Assembly: GCF_000425465.1 (NCBI RefSeq)
Contig: NZ_AUDM01000006.1
Coordinates: 45,184-109,183, forward strand
Direction: 5' to 3'
DNA from: Flavobacterium filum DSM 17961
Lineage (GTDB): Bacteria > Bacteroidota > Bacteroidia > Flavobacteriales > Flavobacteriaceae
Length of the DNA: 64,000 nucleotides
This document shows positions 8,689 to 15,549 of this stretch, in pieces. Under the pieces are notes generated by a model. It made no database searches. It was given only the letters and a program-made list of their open reading frames with translations, and was not told the origin of the DNA. Both the position numbers and the translations under genes were made by a program. The number at the start of each line of letters is the position of its first letter. Positions within the stretch are counted from its first letter, which is position 1.

Positions 8689-9303
8689 TTAATTATTTTT
8701 AATTTGTGAGAACACAAAACACATTTCGCTGGCAATTTGCAAACTGCGTTCTGCATATTTTTCATTCATAAGTTCCGTTCCGTCAAAAGCTTTTGGGTCA
8801 TCGTATTTGATGGGAAATCGAACTTCTGCTCCCAAAACCAATGGGCAACCTTCATCCGCATTGTTGCAAGTCATGATGGCTCCAAACCCACTTTTCGGAT
8901 TAAAATCATCAAAATAGGTTTTGGAAAAACAGATAATCGGATGCTGATTGTCACCGAATTTCACCGCATAAACCGGATTTTCGGTTTCACTTAGTTGCTG
9001 AATTTGAAATCCTTGATGCACTAATGTTTCGGCTACTTTGGGAAACATGGCCGTAGCTTCTGTTCCGCCGGAATAGCAAAAAACATTGTTTATCCCAAAA
9101 TGAAACGCCATCGTTTGTGCCCAAATTTGCGACAAATGACTTCTCCGTGAATTGTGGGTACAAATAAAATTCAATCGAATTTCTTCGTTAGCATCCACTT
9201 TTTGTTGAATGTAATCCACTAAGGATTGTAAAACTGGTTTTCGTTCGTTTGGAACATCAATAGATTGGATGTTTTCGATAGTAATTGATAATTTTTCTAA
9301 CAT
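8689..9303 (-). CDS. ArsC-like low-molecular-weight phosphatase family protein
   Basis: 204 aa. The P-loop FICTHNSRRSHLSQ contains the Cys-x5-Arg signature of low-molecular-weight tyrosine phosphatases and thioredoxin-coupled arsenate reductases (Cys48, Arg54). GTEATAMFPKVAETL and FGAIMTCNNADEGCPLVLGAEVRFPIKYDDPKAFDGTE follow, with Cys residues and an Asp-Pro loop. The protein is longer than typical ArsC (about 130-140 aa) because of an N-terminal about 45-residue helix region. In this island it most likely reduces arsenate to arsenite for ACR3 export. Phosphatase activity is the alternative. Confidence 0.85.
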   Translation of the reverse strand: MLEKLSITIENIQSIDVPNERKPVLQSLVDYIQQKVDANEEIRLNFICTHNSRRSHLSQIWAQTMAFHFGINNVFCYSGGTEATAMFPKVAETLVHQGFQIQQLSETENPVYAVKFGDNQHPIICFSKTYFDDFNPKSGFGAIMTCNNADEGCPLVLGAEVRFPIKYDDPKAFDGTELMNEKYAERSLQIASEMCFVFSQIKNN

Positions 9304-9309
9304 AAAGAT

Positions 9310-10437
9310 TTAAGGAATAAAATGAAATAAATAGCCCAATAACGAACCGCCTAACACCACAAAAGCACTGTTCAATTTTTTGTAGTTAAATAATAAAACA
9401 ATACTCAGCACTGCTATCAAAATGGTTTTCCAATCGGTTATGGTTTCTGTTCCCATAGCGATACACACCGAAATAATGATGGCGACCGATGCTACATTTA
9501 CAGCATCAAGAAAAGAGGAAAACAACTTCGAATTTCTCATTTTTTTCACCAAAGGATTGAGTAACGCTACAAACGCAAACGAAGGAAGAAAAATTCCAAT
9601 TGTTGCCACAATCGCTCCTTGCAACCCATCAATTTGATAACCAATAAATGTTACAGATGAAAAGACCGGACCCGGCGTAAACTGCCCCACCGCAATGGCA
9701 TCAATCAATTGCTGACGGGTTAAAAGACCGGTAGCCACTAATTCGGTATCTAAAAAAGCAAACAAAACATATCCGCTTCCATACAAAATAGAACCTATTT
9801 TTAAAAAGATCCAAAACAGTTGCGTTTGCGTTGCTGATAAAAAGGGAATCGGAGAAAGGGTCAAAAATGAAAGAGGGACAAAACCGGTAACAGAGTTATT
9901 TCTCCTAATATATGCTAAAAACAAGGCTAAAAAACCAGCTCCAAACATCAAGTAAATTTCATATAAACCAAATAATGAACCGATTAACACTACCATTCCA
10001 ATGAGAGTCAATTCAATTGTTTTGAAGGATTTCTTAGCCAAAGGAAAAATTGCAGCCAATATAATCGCAATGATAGCAGGTTTTATTCCGTACACAAAAG
10101 GAGCTACTTCAGGAAGTTGACCATAGGTTTTGTAGAGCCAAGCTAAAATACCGGTAATCAAAACAGCCGGTAAAATAAAACACAATCCGGCGATAATTAA
10201 TCCTTTCCAACCTCCTTTTTCATGACCAATGTGCATAGTCATTTCTGTACTATTGGGTCCCGGAATAAGGTTGGTGGCACCAATTAAGTCTAAAAAATGT
10301 TGCTCAGAAAGCCATTTACGTTTCACAACAACTTCTTGTTGCATCATGGCAATATGAGCAGCCGGACCACCAAATCCGATGATGCCGAGTTTCAAAAAGA
10401 GTTTTGCAATGTCTTTTAAGGCTGCTTTATTTTCCAT
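9310..10437 (-). CDS. chrA: Chromate transporter ChrA
   Basis: 375 aa, about ten membrane segments, the length of the bidomain (long-chain) CHR family. Each half has its own signature: GFGGPAAHIAMM with LIGATNLIPGPNSTEM in the N-terminal half, and GSGYVLFAFLDTELV with DAIAVGQFTPGPVFSSVTFIGY in the C-terminal half. ChrA proteins export chromate and lower its toxicity. The start overlaps the end of the DoxX gene by 22 bp, so the two are translated together. Presence inside an ars operon suggests a general oxyanion resistance island. Confidence 0.93.
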   Translation of the reverse strand: MENKAALKDIAKLFLKLGIIGFGGPAAHIAMMQQEVVVKRKWLSEQHFLDLIGATNLIPGPNSTEMTMHIGHEKGGWKGLIIAGLCFILPAVLITGILAWLYKTYGQLPEVAPFVYGIKPAIIAIILAAIFPLAKKSFKTIELTLIGMVVLIGSLFGLYEIYLMFGAGFLALFLAYIRRNNSVTGFVPLSFLTLSPIPFLSATQTQLFWIFLKIGSILYGSGYVLFAFLDTELVATGLLTRQQLIDAIAVGQFTPGPVFSSVTFIGYQIDGLQGAIVATIGIFLPSFAFVALLNPLVKKMRNSKLFSSFLDAVNVASVAIIISVCIAMGTETITDWKTILIAVLSIVLLFNYKKLNSAFVVLGGSLLGYLFHFIP

Positions 10438-10859
10438 TTTTTCATAATTTTAGCATCAACTGACCAATAACCACTTCCTTTGATAACTAGAAAAATACTT
10501 CCTAAAAGCATGGACCAATCTGTTCTACTACCATGCAATAATTCCCAAAATCCTTTTTCTAAAAAAACTTCTGATTTTGTAGTGACTATAGCAACTAACA
10601 TAATTATAATTAACGGTAAACTTGCAATTCTTGTCATGAATCCTATCAAAACCAAAATTCCACATAAGATTTCAAAAAAACCAACAAAAGATCCTAAAAA
10701 TTCCGGATCGGGCAATCCTATCTTTTCAAATCTTCCGCTTCCCCGGAGGGCAGGGAAAAGAAATTTTTGTATTCCTTCAGATAAAAAAACAAAACCAACA
10801 ATAAATCGAATGAGAATTGTTGTTTTTGATAAATCAGTATTTATAATTTTTTTTAGCAT
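10416..10859 (-). CDS. DoxX family membrane protein
   Basis: 147 aa with four membrane segments. RFIVGFVFLSEGIQKFLFP near the start and EILCGILVLIGFMTRIASLPLIIIMLVAI are the conserved DoxX pattern. The family is linked to quinol oxidase subunits and to redox or thiol stress, but individual roles are mostly unproven. It is 3 bp after the heme-type lipoprotein gene and overlaps chrA. A role in managing oxidative stress caused by arsenate or chromate is inference from context. Confidence 0.85.
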   Translation of the reverse strand: MLKKIINTDLSKTTILIRFIVGFVFLSEGIQKFLFPALRGSGRFEKIGLPDPEFLGSFVGFFEILCGILVLIGFMTRIASLPLIIIMLVAIVTTKSEVFLEKGFWELLHGSRTDWSMLLGSIFLVIKGSGYWSVDAKIMKKWKIKQP

Positions 10860-10862
10860 AAT

Positions 10863-11336
10863 TTATTTTCTAACGGGTGATTGTCTAACTTCCGGAATCT
10901 GAATATTGAAAAAAGGCACTTTTTCCAAAGCATGACATGAATTACAACTTATTGTTAGATGCTGAAAAGCTTGATTAAAATTTTTCAAATCTCTATTTTT
11001 CACAACCTCTTGCATTTTTGGTAAATCATAAGTCAAAAAATATTCTGCAGATTTTGATCTCTTGGGTCTTCGTTCCAAACCATTTTTAATTGCTAATTGC
11101 ATCTTTGTTATTTGATAATCGGCATATTCCCAATTCTCATCTTGACCTGCCCAAAATAGCTCTTGATACCTATAACCCGTTTCTAACATTGCATTATCAA
11201 AACCTCTAAAATGATTTTCGATAATCGTAATTTGTTCCGTTTCTGTTCCTTTTATCCATTCTCCTTCTACTGTCTTTGAATGTTTTCCACATCCAAAAAA
11301 CAAAAAGGGAATTAAAAAACTAATTATTTTATTCAT
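10863..11336 (-). CDS. Lipoprotein with a single c-type heme motif
   Basis: 157 aa from the ATG at 11336, chosen because it starts directly at a lipoprotein signal (MNKIISFLIPFLFFGC, Cys16) and clears the methyltransferase stop at 11338. The body is helical and ends with HLTISCNSCHALEKVPFF: CNSCH is a CxxCH heme-c attachment site close to the C-terminus, the position seen in cytochrome c-prime/four-helix c-type cytochromes. It likely carries electrons at the periplasmic face. Met ligand and partner cannot be read. It is in the ars transcript between the methyltransferase and DoxX. Confidence 0.75.
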   Translation of the reverse strand: MNKIISFLIPFLFFGCGKHSKTVEGEWIKGTETEQITIIENHFRGFDNAMLETGYRYQELFWAGQDENWEYADYQITKMQLAIKNGLERRPKRSKSAEYFLTYDLPKMQEVVKNRDLKNFNQAFQHLTISCNSCHALEKVPFFNIQIPEVRQSPVRK

Positions 11337-11337
11337 C

Positions 11338-11958
11338 TTATCGCTTTTTATAATGACAAAAAATAAAATTCTGAACCGTATCAAATGGTGTTTGATGATC
11401 TTCAGTTAAGCAATTTTCCAATTCAAATTCTTCTCCAAAAACCGCTTCCATTTTTTCAACTGAATATTGCGTTATCGGTAAACCACTGCATTTTAAAGGT
11501 CCCTCTTCTGAGAAAGTGCCAATGATAACCTGTGCATTTTCATTGGTATTTGAAATTACATTCTTTTTGTATTGCTCTATATCATTTGCTGCTGTAAAAA
11601 AATGAAACGAAGCCCGGTCATGCCAAACGTCAAATTTATCTTCCGAATTAAAATGCAAACTGTCAGAAACGACAAAAGTGACATTTTTACCTTCCTCTCC
11701 TAATCGACTTTTTGCTCGTTCAATGGCGGCGGATGAAATATCAAGCAACGTTAAATTGGTGTAACCCAACTCCAATAAATGATCAATCAAATAGCTGTCG
11801 CCACCACCAACATCAATAATTCTGGCCGCTTTGGACACTTTACATGCTTGAATGAATTGAATAGAAGTGGTGGGTTTGGTTTGATACCAACTTACTTCTG
11901 TTTCTTGTTTGGTGGAAAATACAGTTTCCCAATGTTGTTTTTTTTCTGTCATTTTCAT
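11338..11958 (-). CDS. Class I SAM-dependent methyltransferase
   Basis: About 206 aa from the ATG at 11958 (11952 is an equally good Met; the frame is open to a GTG at 11976). AARIIDVGGGDSYLIDHLLELG is motif I of the Rossmann methyltransferase fold, followed by LTLLDISSAAIERAK and KFDVWHDRASFHFF. It resembles the small trans-aconitate/UbiE-like methyltransferases rather than ArsM: the Cys residues that bind As(III) in ArsM are not visible. The substrate is unknown. It lies in the ars island 1 bp before the heme lipoprotein. Confidence 0.85.
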   Translation of the reverse strand: MKMTEKKQHWETVFSTKQETEVSWYQTKPTTSIQFIQACKVSKAARIIDVGGGDSYLIDHLLELGYTNLTLLDISSAAIERAKSRLGEEGKNVTFVVSDSLHFNSEDKFDVWHDRASFHFFTAANDIEQYKKNVISNTNENAQVIIGTFSEEGPLKCSGLPITQYSVEKMEAVFGEEFELENCLTEDHQTPFDTVQNFIFCHYKKR

Positions 11959-11965
11959 TACTTTA

Positions 11966-12004
11966 CCACGAAGCACACAAAGGAGACACTAAGTTCACAA
12001 AGAA
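11966..12004. repeat. CACAAAG-type dispersed intergenic repeat
   Basis: The stretch with CCACGAAGCACACAAAGG and then AGACACTAAGTTCACAAAG, between the DUF6428 stop and the methyltransferase start, matches a short repeat type (ccac-aag-cacaaag steps) that I recall from intergenic DNA of many bacteria. It is directly upstream of the methyltransferase and may mark an insertion that split an older arsR-DUF6428-arsC order. Confidence 0.5.
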
Positions 12005-12059
12005 TTTATTTTTAATTTTTTTGATTGTTTTTATTCTTTCGATTCTTTTGATTCTTAAT

Positions 12060-12536
12060 TTAACAACACCCCGAATCAGGAGTACAACAAGCGTTAGCTT
12101 TTGGTTTCCACTCGCCTATTTTTACTTTTAGTTTTTCCGGTGGAATACCACATTTGTCTTTCGCTAAACAATCGGTTAGTTTGGAAGTCAATATGAAATT
12201 GGTTCCGTCAAAATCCAAATCAAATTTACCGATGGTGGCTGCCATTTGGTATTCCACTTCAATGGCTGCATCGGGAAGGTTTAATGTTTTTTCGGATAAT
12301 TCAATAATATGTAACAGTTTCTCAGGATGCAAACGATGATCGTAATCATTCGCTTCCCAAAGTTGAAAATTAACAACTTCCTCTGAGCGAACTGTTCCAC
12401 CACAATCGATGAAATGTTTCGTTACTTTTCCCACTTCCGTCACATGAAAATGACCGGGAACCATTTCGCCACTGGGCAATTGAAAAGCAATGGTGGATAA
12501 TTTTTGTAAGGCTATTTTAATTTCTGATAGTTTCAT
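12060..12536 (-). CDS. DUF6428 family protein
   Basis: 158 aa, soluble. Recognisable stretches are GEMVPGHFHVTEVGKVTKHFIDCGGT, then VNFQLWEANDYDHRLHPEKLLHII, and a Cys-rich C-terminus (KANACCTPDSGCC). This family is regularly found next to arsR and arsC in Bacteroidota. The clustered cysteines could bind arsenite or a thiophilic metal, which is inference. It follows arsR by 43 bp in the same direction and is the second gene of the operon. Confidence 0.8.
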   Translation of the reverse strand: MKLSEIKIALQKLSTIAFQLPSGEMVPGHFHVTEVGKVTKHFIDCGGTVRSEEVVNFQLWEANDYDHRLHPEKLLHIIELSEKTLNLPDAAIEVEYQMAATIGKFDLDFDGTNFILTSKLTDCLAKDKCGIPPEKLKVKIGEWKPKANACCTPDSGCC

Positions 12537-12579
12537 TTTTTTAATATTTGGTGATTGATAATGGGTAATGGGTGATTGG

Positions 12580-12903
12580 TTAACAACATTTGTTCTTCAA
12601 TTTTTGACGAATCGCACCAAAATGATGTTCTATTTTATCAATCGTTTCCGGATTAAGGCAATAGCAAATTGCTGTTCCTTCAATCGTACCTTTGATAATA
12701 TTGGCATTTTTGAGTTCTTTTAAATGCTGTGAAACCGTGGGCTGAGCCAAAGGCAAAACCTCAACTATATCGCCACAAATACACGTATCTACCGACAATA
12801 AATAATCTACAATCGCAATTCTGGCCGGATGAGCCAAGGCTTTGAACAAATTGGCCATTTCATTTTGCTCCACCGAAAAGGATGCTGTTTTTGATGCTCC
12901 CAT
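12580..12903 (-). CDS. arsR: ArsR family metalloregulator
   Basis: 107 aa. A winged-helix repressor of the ArsR/SmtB family. LFKALAHPARIAIVDYLL is the family signature. DTCICGDIVEVL (Cys41-x-Cys43) is the metal box in helix alpha3, where arsenite would bind, and LAQPTVSQHLKELKNANII is the recognition helix. The C-terminal CC pair may add a third thiolate. It is the first gene of the island, 15 bp downstream of a palindrome that would suit autoregulation. Arsenite binding should release the operon. Confidence 0.93.
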   Translation of the reverse strand: MGASKTASFSVEQNEMANLFKALAHPARIAIVDYLLSVDTCICGDIVEVLPLAQPTVSQHLKELKNANIIKGTIEGTAICYCLNPETIDKIEHHFGAIRQKLKNKCC

Positions 12904-12917
12904 ATTATTTTATTATT

Positions 12918-12937
12918 ATATTGCAATATTACGATAT
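12918..12937. promoter_or_regulatory. Candidate ArsR operator
   Basis: A perfect 12-bp palindrome ATATTGCAATAT (12918-12929) is overlapped by a second imperfect dyad ATATTACGATAT (12926-12937), just upstream of the arsR start at 12903. Position and dyad form fit ArsR-family operators. The assignment is inference. Confidence 0.6.
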
Positions 12938-13060
12938 TATAATAAAAGAAACAACATTTGATATCCTAATTTTCATTTTTATCAATATACGTATTTCTAC
13001 GTATGGTACGAATTATTAAAATCACACAACTTTGCCCTATAACTTTTAAATCAATAAAAA

Positions 13061-13600
13061 ATGAAAAATCTACAAAAAGCAATGTTCATGTTAGGATTAG
13101 CCCTAACAACTACTTTCTTCTCTTGCAGCAGCGATAGCGACGGAGGCGGAAATGGATTTAGCGGTCCAAGCACAGGAACCTTCGTTAAAGCAAACATCGG
13201 TGGCACCAATATGTTAGCCCAAGGTGAATTTGCCAATGGAGGGTATAATGGAGGAAATTTAGTCCTTCAAGGGTTTGATATCAATGGTAAATCGGTGGGC
13301 ATTCAATTATATGCTAACGATGGCTCATTAGAGGTTGGCACCTATGACATGCACAACGAAAACAATGAAAATTATGTGGGCAGTTTAACCTTAATTGACA
13401 TCAATACGAGTACTATGGTTACCACTACTTACAATTCATCTATTTGTAGCGACTCTAATGGCACGCTTGAAATTACCGCAATTGACAACACAAAAATAGA
13501 AGGGACGTTCAATTTTAAAGGAAAAGAAATTAGGGATGGCGATGATTGTTCCGGCGGAACAAAAAACGTAACCAGTGGTTCATTTAGATTGGTATTGTAG
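13061..13600 (+). CDS. DUF6252-like lipoprotein
   Basis: 179 aa. The signal MKNLQKAMFMLGLALTTTFFSC ends at a lipobox Cys22, followed by a flexible Ser/Asp/Gly-rich linker (SSDSDGGGNG), typical for lipoproteins that leave the inner membrane in Bacteroidota. The mature part is beta-rich with an ITAIDNTKIEGTFNFKG segment and a C-terminal SGSFRL, the pattern I associate with DUF6252. No enzymatic motif. It stands alone on the plus strand and ends in a good terminator. Confidence 0.8.
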   Translation: MKNLQKAMFMLGLALTTTFFSCSSDSDGGGNGFSGPSTGTFVKANIGGTNMLAQGEFANGGYNGGNLVLQGFDINGKSVGIQLYANDGSLEVGTYDMHNENNENYVGSLTLIDINTSTMVTTTYNSSICSDSNGTLEITAIDNTKIEGTFNFKGKEIRDGDDCSGGTKNVTSGSFRLVL

Positions 13601-13623
13601 GCTGATTTTTTATTTCTGGAAAA

Positions 13624-13651
13624 GGCTATTCTTCGGAATAGTCTTTTTTTT
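13624..13651 (+). terminator. Rho-independent terminator after the DUF6252 gene
   Basis: An 8-bp stem GGCTATTC/GAATAGTC with a TTCG tetraloop (13624-13643) is followed by eight T. The opposite strand lacks an equal T run, so it serves the plus-strand gene ending at 13600. Confidence 0.9.
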
Positions 13652-13667
13652 ATGCATATAATTTATC

Positions 13668-14966
13668 CTAAAAAAAGTAAAACTGCCAATACACAAAAAA
13701 TCCAATCAAAACCGTATACGCCAGAAGATTCAGAGTCACCAAACCAATAGACCATTTTCCCCAATTGGATTGCCGAAATAATTGGAAAGTTAAGTACCAA
13801 AACGGCAAAATAATCAACAATAACAAATAGGGAAAATAAGAGGTTAAGGTAACCGTCCAACGCGTAGCATCCTGATACGGTGCGGGAAAATAAAAAATCG
13901 CCATGTTGGTAACCAACACAAACATGTAATACGTAAACAGTAATCCCAATACAATCAGTATTACAGGCAAAAAACGATAGGACTGAACTGAATTTTTTAC
14001 CACCATTTGCACCAAGAAAAACAAAGCGGTCACAAAAAACAAGCCCCCAAAACCCACCAACATCAACCCTATTTTCATATTGTTCTGCGGAATTTGATAG
14101 GCTTCTAACTGCTTAAATGATTTGTTAGGTGGAAATAATTCGGGTAAAGCAATAATATGATCACCTTTAGCCAATTCGGTTTTTAAATCATACGAAATAG
14201 AATGTTCGTAATCATGATAAAAATACAATTGAAAGGTGAGGTCATTCAAATTCCAATTGGAGGTTAAGAGCGTTCCATCTCCAATTTTGAGTCTGGAAAC
14301 ATGCATGGCTTTTGACAATTCTCGGCAATAAGCAAATGAGGTTTCGAATTCTTTTTCAATAAACTCCACGCCATTGCGGTACCTGTCCATTCGAAATGCT
14401 TTTTCTTTATCGGTAATAGACGGACAAAAATTAGCAATTACATAGGTTGGTTCGTTCCCAATAGTCAATTGATAGGGTTCTACAATTAAATATTTTCCGG
14501 TGGAATCAACATAAATAAAGACATCTTCAATAAAATAACTGTGGTCATATTGACTGTAAAATGCTTTGACTTCTTCAACAGTTTTACATCGTTTTAAAAC
14601 TTCTTTTAAAAAATTGGTGGGCTCCGTAATCGGTTTTTTATTTCCAGTTGCTTTTTGAACCGGATGATAAGAAGCCAATCGTTCAAAAGCTAAACCCACT
14701 TCATTCATACCGGTTTGAGGAGCATAACCATATTTTCCATCCCACCGCGAACCGGTGAACGCCGCACCATAAGTATCAGCTGTTTTAGCCGTTTCAAACC
14801 ACAAATGAGGCGTTAATCGCCAAGCATCTTCATTACTACCAAAAAATGTCTTTCCGTTTTTAGTGATTTTATAGCCGCTGCAGGCAAAGACTTGATTCAC
14901 ATTTAAAAAAACGAGGAGAACAATACATCCAAAAAGAACAATGTGGCGAAATGAAATCATATTCAT
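13668..14966 (-). CDS. Exported Ntn-hydrolase-like protein fused to a C-terminal membrane domain
   Basis: 432 aa. A signal peptide (residues 1-28) is followed immediately by Cys29 in VFACSGYKITKNGKTFFGSNEDAW. A catalytic Cys exposed by signal cleavage, with a downstream SNED, is the arrangement of the choloylglycine hydrolase/penicillin acylase and acyl-CoA:6-APA acyltransferase-like Ntn hydrolases. A domain of about 250 residues follows. Residues about 295-432 then contain four hydrophobic helices, so the enzyme would be anchored in the membrane with its catalytic part outside. The substrate is unknown; linear amides are the family norm. The combination of Ntn domain and polytopic tail is unusual. 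The family call is by motif only. Confidence 0.7.
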   Translation of the reverse strand: MNMISFRHIVLFGCIVLLVFLNVNQVFACSGYKITKNGKTFFGSNEDAWRLTPHLWFETAKTADTYGAAFTGSRWDGKYGYAPQTGMNEVGLAFERLASYHPVQKATGNKKPITEPTNFLKEVLKRCKTVEEVKAFYSQYDHSYFIEDVFIYVDSTGKYLIVEPYQLTIGNEPTYVIANFCPSITDKEKAFRMDRYRNGVEFIEKEFETSFAYCRELSKAMHVSRLKIGDGTLLTSNWNLNDLTFQLYFYHDYEHSISYDLKTELAKGDHIIALPELFPPNKSFKQLEAYQIPQNNMKIGLMLVGFGGLFFVTALFFLVQMVVKNSVQSYRFLPVILIVLGLLFTYYMFVLVTNMAIFYFPAPYQDATRWTVTLTSYFPYLLLLIILPFWYLTFQLFRQSNWGKWSIGLVTLNLLAYTVLIGFFVYWQFYFF

Positions 14967-14988
14967 ATTTTGAAAACCAAACGGCTTA

Positions 14989-15285
14989 TTATTCCATTAC
15001 AAACAAAAAAAAGAGCGGTATATTGTGTAAGATGAATTGTGTAAGATGACTGGAAACAGTATGGATTGACTTCGAATAGGAGGAAGTTTTGGGATTATAT
15101 GGTTTGGATGGCCAATGATAAAATTGCTCTAAAAAGCTTTCTTCTTGTTTTTTGAAGTCGATACTTCCTTGAGCCATTTCACTTGTGCTCTTGCTTCTTC
15201 TAAAGTAACGGGCGGCTGCTTGGATAGTTGCTCCAAACTCAACTTGGCTCTTTCCTGAAAGGATATTTTGTAGTTCATGCTTCAA
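14989..15285 (-). pseudogene. Possible 5' remnant of a polyvalent-kinase-type mobile gene
   Basis: Reading from a TTG at 15285, the first about 55 residues (KHELQNILSGKSQVEFG, then TIQAAARYFRRS, and GSIDFKKQEESFL) resemble the N-terminus of Kinase-PolyVal-type proteins found on mobile elements. After about residue 57 the similarity stops and the frame runs into low-complexity Ser/Thr/Pro sequence, so only a 5' fragment would remain. No ATG start is present in this frame. The resemblance is from memory and unverified; see also the overlapping 49-codon ORF. Confidence 0.35.
15129..15278 (-). CDS. Alternative 49-aa ORF overlapping the remnant
   Basis: In a second frame, an ATG at 15278 opens a complete 49-codon ORF, MNYKISFQERAKLSLEQLSK and on to TSKNKKKAF, ending at 15129. 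It is highly charged and helical (SLEQLSK, LEEARAQVKWLKEV), a normal composition for a small DNA- or protein-binding factor. It has an ATG where the 98-codon frame does not. Only one of the two overlapping frames is likely real; the sequence alone does not decide. Confidence 0.35.
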   Translation of the reverse strand: MNYKISFQERAKLSLEQLSKQPPVTLEEARAQVKWLKEVSTSKNKKKAF

Positions 15286-15340
15286 GGAGTTTTGACAAAT
15301 ATAAAAAATTGTCGTGAAATGGAGTTGACTATCATACCCT

Positions 15341-15373
15341 AACCCTCGAAGGATTTTTAACCCTTCGAGGGTT
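15341..15373. repeat. Palindromic intergenic element
   Basis: A perfect 12-bp inverted repeat AACCCTCGAAGG/CCTTCGAGGGTT (15341-15352 and 15362-15373) with a 9-nt AT-rich loop. No T run follows on either strand, so it is a REP-like palindrome rather than a terminator. Confidence 0.7.
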
Positions 15374-15510
15374 TACCTGAGCTTGAAAGCCACAAAAACT
15401 GAATACGATTCACAACAATAACGCCTTACTTCGCATAATTGCTTCTATTTTTAACATACTGTTCAAAGGCTATAGATAGGAAAAGACTTTTTGAAAAAAA
15501 AGAAGGTATA

Positions 15511-15546
15511 AAACAAAAAATCCCCGAAAATTAAATTCTCGGGGAT
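15511..15546 (-). terminator. Rho-independent terminator of the slipin transcript
   Basis: On the minus strand ATCCCCGA-GAATTTAATT-TTCGGGGAT forms a GC-rich stem (about 15520-15546) followed by TTTTTTGTTTTAT. It begins 4 bp past the slipin stop and ends the array-slipin transcription unit. Confidence 0.9.
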
Positions 15547-15549
15547 GGT

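Noticed and set aside
11338..11958. Methyltransferase considered as ArsM
   Set aside because: The cysteine residues expected for As(III) binding are not seen; only a generic class I fold can be supported.
15341..15373. Palindrome considered as a terminator
   Set aside because: No T run on either side and no gene end within 50 bp on a suitable strand.
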